A stretch of 64,000 nucleotides of DNA from Cyanophora paradoxa (lineage: Eukaryota; Glaucocystophyceae; Cyanophorales; Cyanophoraceae). The stretch is taken from contig QPMI01000657.1 of NCBI GenBank assembly GCA_004431415.1, positions 1-64,000 on the forward strand, in the 5' to 3' direction. Position 1 is the first letter of the stretch; every line of letters begins with the position of its first letter. Under the pieces are notes generated by a model. It was given only the letters and a program-made list of their open reading frames with translations, did no database searches and was not told where the DNA came from. This document shows positions 24,301 through 34,200 of the stretch, in pieces. The position numbers and the translations under genes are program-made.

Positions 24301-25681
24301 TTGAGCTTGCTGACCATCGTATAAATCAGCGAAATGAGCTGCCGACAACGTCATAAGCACAAAGGGATTATCAGAAGCATAAGAGGGATCCGGGGTGTTG
24401 GCCGGCCGGAGTTTATTCTCACATCCGGTCTCCTGCTCAGCAGTTCCGAAATAATGAGTGAAAAACTCCCGTCTCGATGTGGCCTCGTTCTGACTTGAGA
24501 ATAGCGAGTCAGCTTGAACGGCAGCCCTACACACTTGAGGCATGCGTTCCCGCAGCTCTCTATAAAGAGCAGAGCGGCCACTCAAGAAACTGTCCCGTAA
24601 GATCTCGCCCTGCGAATAGGCGGTGATGAGACGTTCGAGACGTTTCATGGCAGACCAGTAAGCCGACTTATTCTTGCGCCGCTCAGTCGACTCCCACGCA
24701 GAGAGAGCAGTCTGTAGATACCGTTTAAGAGCTTCGAAGCGAAGAATAGAATCGGATGCAGGCGAAGGCCACTCAGCACGCCACATCTGAAAAACCTTCC
24801 GAATTTCAGCGAGATACGCTGGGTTCTTCCCATAAAGGTCCCATCGCATCTTCCAGCGACCCGGCCCACGCTGATGAACTGGAGGGGACAGCGTGAGTTG
24901 AATTCCAATGTGATCAGAAAGAGGCCTATCAAGATGTCTGGAAGTGTATTTCATCCATGGGACGAGCACTGGGTTCCATGCGAGTAGGGATTGAGAGACA
25001 AAGAAATAATCTAGACGAGATTCGACGGCCCCGAGGCTGCCTGGGCATTAGTCCGATAAAACGTTTTAAATCGATTAGACCGGCGCTCATCCGTAGCAAG
25101 CGATGCAACATCCTGGAGTTGATATTGCGAGCAAACCGCTTCAAAGGATGCAGGGGGCGACACCCGCCCGAAGTACTGTTCGCGTCAGAAGGCAAAAGGT
25201 GAAAGTTAAAATCACCACATAAGATTAAATGGGACCCCACAGGAACGACCGAATCCAGAGTATGACACAATGTCTCGTAGAAGCCTAACCGTTCAGCATC
25301 CTGAACAGGTGCGTAAATGTTGCACAGGTAAATATTTACAGTTCCAGAGCGCAACAGGAACAGCTGCAGCCGGGAACTCTGTGCAGGAGCTAGCGAGGTA
25401 ATGCTAAATCGCTTATTAGGGAAGAGAGTAGCTACACCTTGACTGGCAACTTCTGGATTGAAAGCCCAGTACGAAGGGGTAGCCCCCCACTTGCCTTTCA
25501 GAAAATCAGCGTCTACTTTACTCGATACGTGAGTTTCCTGTAAACAAACTATGGATTTGCGAGACTGTTCACGAGCACACTTAAGGAGATAATCAACGTG
25601 GTGCATACCAAGTGAAGCACAGAAGCTTGTGTCTCCTACTAATTTCCCTGCAACGTTCAGGGAGACAATATTGATGGCCAT
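21257..25681 (-). CDS. LINE-B ORF2: APE endonuclease and reverse transcriptase
   Basis: Starts at ATG 25,681 with MAINIVSLNVAGKL, the first endonuclease strand. QETHVSS (catalytic Glu present), NIYAPV and GDFNF follow, then SDHIGI after a frame change near 24,930-24,969. The RT shows PIPKPGTDA, FLDFSKAYDRVNWEF and GVRQGGPLS; a second frame change occurs near 23,550-23,590, then QFADDTVP with the catalytic Asp pair at 23,463-23,474. A C-x2-C...H-x4-C finger (CRAC...HVFFDC) lies near 21,840-21,920. Total about 1,470 codons. The role is target-primed reverse transcription: nick the target, then copy the element RNA. The two frame changes are either inactivating or sequencing errors. Confidence 0.88.
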
Positions 25682-25989
25682 AGTATGATCACGGTGGTTT
25701 AAAGAATCCAGAGAAAACTATGTACAAGCTTAAATTCAAGAAGGGCAAAATACGAGACGACCCTACTTGCCAGTGCCAGAACCGGCACCAGTGCCAGAAC
25801 CGGCACCCGAACGCGTGTTGGAATTGTACGGCCGGCGGCAGCGATCTGCATGTTCGTCATCTCCGTGGGCAGGCCAGCGGGCTGCGCTCAGAAACAAGGT
25901 GAGGGCGAGTTGAAAAAAGTAATAAGAGTGCCAATTTATGAGATGTCTATGCATCGTATTTAAACAGTAATCCAGTTTTAAAGCCCAGA

Positions 25990-26900
25990 TCAGAACAATT
26001 GCAAGTTCAAGGTGCCGCAGCTGCAGCGCAGCCTTGGCATCATGCCGCAGCTGCAGTGCAGCTTTGGCAGTCCACAACCCCAACTGCAGCGCAGCCGGGG
26101 GGCCACCAACTGTACACCCCTATTAGATCTGAACAAAAGAAAGAGCTCACCGGGTCTATAGCCATGTCCGAAGGGCCGCCAGCGGAGCCAGAGGGGCGGG
26201 AGGTGCGGCAGAGGCCTTCCCGGCCCGGGCTTGGAGAATGGCCTGAAGGGGAAGACAATGCGGTGGGCAGGCTTGGAGAGCTGTCCGTCAGGCCCTGGCG
26301 GGGCGGAGAGCTCAAGGCCCATAGGACCAGTTGCCTCCGTCCAACGCGGGCCAGTTGCTGGGTAAGAATAAGTAAACTGATCAGCTGCAGGCTTATCTGC
26401 AGCTGCGCTGGGCCCAGCTGCGGCTGTCTCCTTGCGGGCCGCCTTCTGAGGCCGGGACGCTGAGGACGGAGTGGACGCGGCGGAGAGTTTGGAGGTATGA
26501 AATTCAGAGAGAGAGGGGTGATGGTCAGCTAGGGGATGAGGAAGGTGAGGCCGGCCTCCGCAACCATACAGGCGGCAGTCCCGCCAGCTGGCCGCCACAC
26601 GAAGCTCAAGCCCGTCGCCAAAGGTAACCGTATTAGGAAGAGCAACTTGCACATCGAGCGGGGGCAGCTCAGAGAGATAGATCTTCATAATCCCGGCTGG
26701 CATGCCCCGCTGCTGATAATGAATGTGCCGGACTTTCAGGCCGCGCTGCGCCAGCCAATGGCGGATAGGGTCCTCATCGGGCCGATGCTGAAACTTCTCA
26801 AGCCAGATCCAGTGATCCTGGCCCTGCGGGCGCTGAAGCGGCGGCTGGCCAGGGTCAGGAGGCAGACCGCCCGCCGGCGGCGTCGGTACAGTATATTTTT
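25990..26900 (-). CDS. LINE-B ORF1-like protein
   Basis: Reads DHWIWLEKFQHRPDEDPI, then HIHYQQRGMPAGIMKIYLSE, then VTFGDGLELRV and WRDCRLYGCGG with downstream His/Asp residues. The arrangement resembles the compact RNA-binding ORF1 proteins of many LINEs (a beta-rich domain followed by a Cys/His cluster), but no family match can be claimed by eye. After about residue 110 it becomes Pro/Ala-rich with short Cys-containing repeats. It lies 309 bp upstream of the ORF2 start in the same orientation. The true start may be up to 27,047 in another frame. Confidence 0.45.
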
Positions 26901-27050
26901 ACGCGTAAAGTTTTTTGGAGACTTCCGCAAATATTTTCTGTACCGTACAAGCGAGTCCCTGCGGAGCAGGAGTGGCCTTGGGTATTGGGGTCTCAAGGCG
27001 TGAGGGTGGCCGCTCTTTGTTTTTAAAACGCGTACGGGGGCCCGCAACCG

Positions 27051-28129
27051 CGCGCGGTTATTATATATATTTATTGCTGCAGCTGTTGAGAGGACTACGC
27101 CGCCTAGTAGCTTCTAGCTTGGTCTAGCTATAGCTAGCGCCAGCGATTCGTGCCACGCCGCGGTGCGCCACGCCGGCGCCGGCGCCGCGCGCGCCGCGCG
27201 CGTATACGCGTGGCGGTCTCGTATACGTATACGGTACTGTATATCGATATCAGTTGCAGTGACGCTGATCATGAGCTGAGCGAAGCGACGCGTGACGCGC
27301 GCGGCTCGGTCACGTGCACGGCCGCGGTGACTCCAGCCTACCAGCCGGGTACATGTACAGAGGCTTTTTGCAATTTCCATCGGCGAAGGGGAAGCAAGCT
27401 GGAAGCCAATGACATTTGCGCTTGTCCGTGAATGGGGCGATTGAGCTTTTCGGCCAATGGCGATCGGGCTTCACGCGAACAATTTCGTTCGTACGTGCTG
27501 TTAGTGCTTGTTAGAGGTGTCAAATTTGAAAAGTAGCACCGCCATCGTGCTCCCTAGGGTCGAAAATGGGTACCTAGGTCTAAAACTTTTGTCTATAAAA
27601 TCAATTTGAAGTTCAGGACAAGATAGGCACAGACCTAAGGGCCTCTCCTTTCCCCAAGGCCGAAAGTGAGGGGGTAGGGGGGTACAGGCTCATGATCAGA
27701 CGGCCCTTAGCGCGGGAACAACCATGCCTCCGAGGCGCGGAGCTAAGCGTCAGTAGCAGCGACAGCAGGCCGGGGGGCCAGGGGTGCCAGGGGGGGCCTT
27801 CGCTGGCGCCCGGCCGGGGCTCGCTAAGGGAGGGTTCAGCCGGTATACGTACCCGCAAATAATAACAGTACCGTAGAACAGCTATTTTCACGAATCCGCA
27901 AATATTTCTGTACCGCAAATTACCCGAAGTACAGTACGGTGTTAGTACCGTGTTACAATCAAGGAAACAAACTTGCAACTCCGTTCAAACCTCCGAAACA
28001 CTCGTCAGATTTACAATGCATATGAATCTCGAAGATATGATTGATTCTAGCTGTCAGCAAATTTAAGTTCCGGATTCGAAGCGGCCCATTTTACAGTACC
28101 CCAATTACGGCTCTTTGGTAATTTTTAAT
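27051..28129. other. Intergenic, no gene seen
   Basis: Palindromic GC-rich stretch to about 27,330, then AT-richer sequence with short direct repeats, for example ccgcaaatattt-type words near 26,925 and 27,896. Short open frames on both strands have no recognisable features. Confidence 0.5.
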
Positions 28130-28144
28130 GGCGTTCTGGGATCC
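28130..28144. repeat. Target-site duplication, left copy
   Basis: ggcgttctgggatcc, identical to 28,512-28,526; the pair flanks the LINE-C fragment. Confidence 0.92.
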
Positions 28145-28511
28145 TTTTTTTTTTTGAGAGACTACGGTGGGGCGAACCCCCCGTAGGTAGTGATATTAAA
28201 GACAACAAAGCAATCACAACTCAAAGATACAGTAAACTAGCACAAAATATATACAGAATCAAGAGGGATCACGAGAAGGGACACGATCAGAAGAACGCAA
28301 AAGATAAGGAGAACGAGCACGAGGAGAAGGAGTAGAAGAACTCAAGGGCGTCGACGCAGAATTACTAGTCACACTAGAACGACGAGGAGCACGGGGACGC
28401 AGCAAATAAGGAGAACGAGCACGAGGAACTACAGTCGAAGACGAAGATCTAGACGAAGACGACAAGACAGAGCTAACAGCAGAACTAGAAGACGTAGTCG
28501 CAGGAGGCAAA
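28145..28511 (-). mobile_element. LINE-C, 5'-truncated insertion of 367 bp
   Basis: Begins on the plus strand with T11 (28,145-28,155), that is, a poly(A) tail on the minus strand. Next to it is a near-perfect hairpin CTACGG...CCGTAG with a TTCG tetraloop (about 28,160-28,185). The element ends abruptly at 28,511 and is bounded by an exact 15 bp target-site duplication. The inside encodes the last 83 residues of a Ser/Arg-rich protein (28,510-28,259, minus), presumably the ORF2 C-terminus. This is the signature of target-primed reverse transcription with early termination. The words tattaaagacaacaa resemble those of the element at 63,791, suggesting one family. Confidence 0.92.
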
Positions 28512-28526
28512 GGCGTTCTGGGATCC
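28512..28526. repeat. Target-site duplication, right copy
   Basis: Exact 15 bp match to 28,130-28,144. Confidence 0.92.
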
Positions 28527-30077
28527 GCGCACCGTGCGACGCACGGTTCCAGCGGTTCGATTTCCGCCCTGAGGGCGCCCTCGAGCTCCGTTCAAAATTT
28601 TAAGTACCTAGGTAAATCGCAAAATGTGAACAAGGCACTTCAACATCGATATCACATCATTCACATGCACTGTCAAGCCATGAATCTCATGATCAGTGTC
28701 GACTGCGACAGTGTCAAGTCAACGTCACTGTCAACATACTGCGAGCTCAAGTCTGCGACTGCGACGACAAGCTCGAACAAGCAGGGGGGCAAGCCCCCCC
28801 GCACCCCCCCATTTATTGAACTTGTATAATCTGCAATATCAATGAATCGCAAATCTCGCAATTTCGCGAACGCGTACGTGAATCGCAGGGCTTCTCCAGT
28901 GCTATAGCTCAGCGGCTAGTCTCTGTGTGTGAAGTCTTTGTGTGAACGTGAATCGCGCCGCGGCACCATGAATTGTAATCGCGAAATTCGCACTGCTGTC
29001 TCTGGTGGGCAGGTGCCACGGTGCTTTAATTTGCGCATGCCGCAGTGCGCTCTCAGCGGAGCATGATTATAATTAATAACTGCACGTGCACATGTTGGGC
29101 GCCGGCGCCGGCCTCGTCATCGATATATATCGTCACTATCGTGGCAGTCTGCCAGATCTAGACACTCTCGTGGCAAAAGAATAATCACGATCCTAGGGCT
29201 CATGATCATCGGATCAGCATCGTCTTCAAATTGCTACAGCCGCGCTACTTCGAATTCAGGGAATCGGGCGCTTCGCTCGAAAACTACATTACTAGCAGCA
29301 TGCGCAGCCCGTTCACGTGCACAGATCTAGAAGGTCCGGTGCAGCATGCGCAATTGCAGCACCGTACCCAGTGCCTGTACATGTGTGTACGCGGTTGTTC
29401 AGCCAACGACAGCTGCAAGCTGTAGCTGCCGCAGTGCTGTACAGCCCGTACTACGCCCGCGGTAGTACGCCTGCATGCATGAATGCAGCTGCAGCCTACA
29501 GGCTACAGCCTACAGGCTACAGCTTATACCAGTAATTACTCCGGTGCGCGTTTCCGTTACTTTCCGTTACTTTCCGTTAACGTTATCCGCCACCTTCCGT
29601 TACTTTCGGTTATCCACCAGTGACCGCCAGTGTCCGGCACTGTCCGCCACTAGGACTTTCCGTGCACGTGCACACCAGTGACACACTGACAGTGTGACAC
29701 CACTGGCCAGCTTAACTGTTCGGAACTTCTTCGAAGTCGCAATTCCGGTACCTGGTACCGGACTCCGGGAGCAACTTCCGATGATAACAATGAACGTCAT
29801 CGGGATATTGGACCGATTCGTACCGCATCGCGTCGCGATCGATTTCGAATTCAACTTGGCAACGACCGATCGGACGGATTCAGCTGGCCAGCCGCCAGCT
29901 GGCCGCTGGCCAGCGCGCGCGGCCGCGTCGCCCGGTGCCAGCGCGCCGGCTGGGCGGCGGGCGCGCGTGGGCGCCGGCTGTGCGGCCGCCGCCGGCCCGC
30001 CGGCCGGTTGTCACGTGCACAGTGTGGGCATGCGTGCGCTCACTGCTCATGATCAGCTGCGCATGCGCTGCGCATGC

Positions 30078-30201
30078 GCGTTCACGTGGCAGCCCACTGG
30101 CAGGCGCCGCCAGGCGGTGACAGCGGTGTTTTACTACTGGTCCGAACTCAAAGTGCCAATTGAGTATGAGGTCGGGAGTTTGAATAGGGGCTCCGTTGCG
30201 T
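30078..30201. repeat. Direct repeat, copy 1 of 2 (about 124 bp)
   Basis: Matches 30,490-30,613 with a handful of substitutions; both run from gcgttcac to ggggctccgt(t/c)gcgt. Spacing is 412 bp. Source unknown. Confidence 0.88.
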
Positions 30202-30489
30202 ACCGTAGACTCCGTAGTACCGTAGTACGCTACTGCCAGCCTACTGGTACGTATACTAGGCTAGTACGGGGCCTCTATAGCTACAGGCTACAGCCGCCTA
30301 CTACGGGCCGCTGTGCGGCCTTCCGTGGCCGGGCTAGGCAGCTGCGCAGCCTGCAGCTGGCATGCTGCCAGGCTGGCTGGTTAACGTTGTGCCAGCCTCT
30401 GCCAGCCCAGCCTGGCAGTGCCAGGCTGCCAGCGCAAGCTTAAGTCAAGTGCGTTGGCCAACGCATGCGCAGTCACGCGCGTGCGGTGC

Positions 30490-30613
30490 GCGTTCACATG
30501 GCAGCCCACTGGCAGTCGCCGCCAGGCGGCGACAGCGGTCTTCTACTACTGGTCCGTACTCAAAGTGCCAATTGAGTATGAGGTCGGGAGTTTGAATAGG
30601 GGCTCCGTCGCGT
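30490..30613. repeat. Direct repeat, copy 2 of 2 (about 124 bp)
   Basis: Partner of 30,078-30,201; the longest shared block covers caaagtgccaattgagtatg and its right flank. Confidence 0.88.
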
Positions 30614-31293
30614 TTTGGCTCGGCTGTTGCGTACTACTCGTGTTTTTTTACGTGTGTGCGCTTGCGTCATAAGTAATAAGTTATAACTTAGTATTAATTC
30701 AAGTTGCGCTGTTTACGAATCACGTGCACGGAACGAACTTCGGAATCACGAGCACGTGCATCTGTACGAGCTCGGGAATCACGTGATGAGGCTCGGAGTG
30801 TACGGCGCACTGTGCGTCGAAATGGGGTGTACACCCCGTCGGAAGGGCGCGTCACGTAGAACATTGATACATGTGCCGTGGTGTATCAAAATACTATCAA
30901 TGCGACGTCCACTTTCGCAAAAAAAGAAATGGGGTGTATACCCCACCACTCTCAAGTTTTACTCGGCCAGCTAGCAGGGCCCAAGTAAAGTACCGTACCA
31001 CTATATATAGCTATAGCTTCGCTACACGATTTCCTGCGAAGTTTAACCAGGACGGTCGAAACAAAATACAGTCTACTGACAAATATCGCTCAGACTAGCT
31101 CAAGAAGTAACGGGAATACATGTACACGAATGAACAGCTCACCGCGGCGAGGCATACACTTTTCAAGGGCCTCACTACACTCTGTAATTATAACTCAGTG
31201 AAAGAAAGTCCAGATTATCTTAAGCACGTACACAAAGGACACGGTGGTCATACACGCACTAACTACAATATTCTAAGCTAGAGCTATATATAG

Positions 31294-34200
31294 CTAGATC
31301 AGCATGGGTATGAAGTTTGCGGTCCAGGTGGGGTCCTCGGGCCCGGAGAGGAGCCGCTCGAGGGGCCGCAGGCGCATCCCCGTCTCCTCCGCGATGCGCG
31401 TGGCCCGGTTGATGGCCGCCGCCGAGGCGGCCGGGTCCGCCCTGCGCGCGCGCGCCCCCGCGAGTTACGTTTAAATTTGATCTCAAGCGGCTCGCGCTTC
31501 GATTCGCTTAAGCATCTCAGCATCTCGATTCGCTAGATCAAATTTGTTTTGAAGCGGATTCGCTCAAGCATCTCAGCGCTAGCGGACCTGCGCTCGACGG
31601 CGGCGAGGCGGACGCATGCCATAGCCTGCGCAGGCGCAGGCGCAGGCGGATCAATTTGATTTCACGCGCCGAGCCGGAGACGCGGGGTCCTTTAAATGTC
31701 ACTCGCCTCGTAGGGGCGCAGGCCGCTCCGGGCGAAGGCGTCCCTGGAGGCCTGCAGGTGCCGCCGGCGGCGCTCGGGGCCCAGGCCGGGCCGCCCCGCC
31801 CGCGCCAGCTCCAGCAGCGGCTCCGCCACCCGCTCGCTCTTGCGCATCGCCCTCAGCGCGCCCTCCACCTGATCGAAGCGTTATAGTCACTGAGTTACTT
31901 TCTATAATAGATCTATGAGAAGGTCTCACCCGGTCGACCAGGGCGGAGGCCTCCCGCGCCTCGCGCCTCGCCGCCTCGCGGGAGGGCGCTGCCGCCGCCG
32001 CCGGCCCCGCCGCGCCCTTGGGCGGCCCCGCCTCCGCCGCCGCGTACTCGCTCGCCGCGACGGCCGCCGATCCCCGCCCGCAGCCGCAGAAGCTTAAGCC
32101 ACGGGGCGGGCCGCCCAGGCCCGCGGAGGAGAGGGCGGCGTGGGCCTCCGCCTCGCGCCAGGCCGCGTACTCCAGCACGACCGCGAGCGCCGCTGGCGAG
32201 AGAGGGAAAGTGAGCGGGACCGGCGGTGTCGTCCAGACAAAACGGTAGAAGCTGGGGCTCTTAGTTGTTCTTCTTAGCTATCCCTGCCTTCTCTATTCTT
32301 CTTCTTAATGCGATTGCGGAGCGGGCGCACGGAAGGAGATCCAGATGGGGGAGCCCTGGGTGATGGCCAGCGCGAGGACGCCGGCCGCCGAGGACGCCAT
32401 CGCCCCCGCGCGCCCCGTCCCCCGCCACTCCAGAAGGCTCTGCGCGCGGCGCCGGCCCGTGTTTAGTTGGGCGCTTGTGAAATTGTTATTCCACGCGCAA
32501 GCTTCAGCCAAGCCAAGCTTCAGCCAAGCCAAGCTTCAGCCAAGCCAAGCTTCAGCCAAGCCAAGCTTCAGCCAAGCCAAGCTTCAGCCAAGCCAAGCTT
32601 CAGCCAAGCCAAGCTTCAGCCAAGCCAAGCTTCAGCCAAGCCAAGCTTCAGCCAAGCCAAGCTTCAGCCAAGCCAAGCTTCAGCCAAGCCAAGCTTCAGC
32701 CAAGCCAAGCTTCAGCCAAGCCAAGCTTCAGCCAAGCCAAGCTTCAGCCAAGCCAAGCTTCAGCCAAGCCAAGCTTCAGCCAAGCCAAGCTTCAGCCAAG
32801 CCAAGCTTCAGCCAAGCCAAGCTTCAGCCAAGCCAAGCTTCAGCCAAGCCAAGCTTCAGCCAAGCCAAGCTTCAGCCAAGCCAAGCTTCAGCCAAGCCAA
32901 GCTTCAGCCAAGCCAAGCTTCAGCCAAGCCAAGCTTCAGCCAAGAGAATCAGCCGCCAAAGGAGCTAGAAGCTAGCTATAGCTTTCCAGAATGCGCTCTA
33001 GGATTCGCTTAAAGCTTCTCTGGAGGATCGGGGGGGGGGGGGTACCTCGGCGAGGGCGCGGGCGACGCCGATCCACTGCCAGCCGTGCTCCTGCTCCTCC
33101 TCCTGGGGGGCGGGAAGGGTTCTCAGCGGAGCGGGAGGGGCCCAGCGGAGCTCACGCTAGGCCCAGGGCTGGTGAAGAGAATCTAAGCTCTAGAGAGCTC
33201 TAGAGAGCAGCCCAGCAAAGCTCACGCTGAGAGAAGGAGTGAGAGAGCCTAAGCGGGGCCTAAGCGAGCCGGGGTGGGGTCCCGGGGGTTGCGGGGGCCC
33301 GGGGGCGGGGCGGGGCGCGGTCGGGGCGGGGGCGGGCGGACGATCTCGAAGAGGTCGGAGAGCTGCTCGGCCGCCTCGTCGTCGTCCTGCGCGGGTGGGC
33401 GGGCGCGAGGGAGGCGGCCGGCGTGAGCTGAGAAGGGTGTGGGGTGTGGGCGAGGGGAAGGAAGGGGGGGTACCTTCATGGTGAGGCCGAAGGTGGCGAG
33501 CGAGGCGCAGACGGCCGCGTACGCGTTGATTCCCACCCGCCTGACGGGGCCCCAGGGTGAGAACGGAGACGCGGGAGAGCCCTCAAGCTTTAGTGTGGCG
33601 GAGAAGCCTAAGATCTGAGCGGAGGCGGGGGCGGGGGCGGGGGCGGGGGCGGGGGGGGGGGTGGGGGCACCCGAAGTGGCCGACGAGCTCGAAGGCGACG
33701 CGCTTCATCTCCGCGAGCTCCCCTGCGCGGAGGCGTGAGAAGGGAGGGGGGGGGGGGAGCGGGGGGAGAGAGGGAGGAGAGGGGTATATCTAGAAGGGCG
33801 CCGCCGGGCGGCGCCGGGGCTAGGAAAGAAGGGGGAGGGGAGGGGGGGTTTGGGCCGCACGGTGAGGAGGAGGGAGCAGAGGTACGTCACCGCGTAGTCC
33901 GTCTGGAAGGGGCCTGCGCGAACGAAGGCGCGTCGGGAACGCGGCAGAAGAGGAACACAGCCTTCGGCTCTTGTGCCCTTGCCGCCGAGCTCGAGGCCGC
34001 TAGGCTGGCTCCCCCACTAGGCTAAATATATCTCCCGCCCCCCAACCTTCGCCTCCGCGCGCGCTATAAATAGCGCTCGCGCACCGTAGTAGCCGCCGAG
34101 CTCGAGGGTGCGGCGGAAGAGGGACGTCGCCTCCACGAAGCTGCCCCGGAAGCAGCGCTGCAGGCCCGCCTGCCCCAGCACCCCCGCCCGCGCCTGCGGG

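Larger units (their letters stand above)
20155..27050 (-). mobile_element. LINE-B, full-length or nearly so, frame-broken
   Basis: Minus-strand non-LTR element of a family distinct from LINE-A. An ORF1-like protein (about 26,900-25,990) is followed by an ORF2 with an N-terminal APE-type endonuclease, an RT with FADD and a CCHC finger near its end, then an overlapping C2H2-finger segment. AT content is visibly higher than in LINE-A or the host genes, so codon use differs. Neither end is certain: the left limit is the hairpin, the right limit the end of ORF1-like coding. I see no target-site duplication. Confidence 0.8.
28527..31293. other. Intergenic region between LINE-C and the cyclase gene
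   Basis: No supported gene. It holds a GGGGGG-CAAG-CCCCCC hairpin at 28,784-28,799, Cttccgttact-type short repeats near 29,550-29,600, clustered ctacaggctacag words near 29,495-29,525, a 124 bp direct repeat pair, and two ggggtgta(c/t)acccc palindromes near 30,824 and 30,931. Because the cyclase gene runs leftward, the right end of this region includes its 3' flank. Confidence 0.5.

Noticed and set aside
32345-33012. Repeat protein with Ser-Gln-Ala-Lys-type units
   Set aside because: A pure translation of the 16 bp satellite inside an intron of the minus-strand gene.
33600-33665. GGGGGC simple repeat as a functional G-quadruplex promoter
   Set aside because: It lies in a cyclase intron and is one of many G runs; nothing marks it as a promoter.
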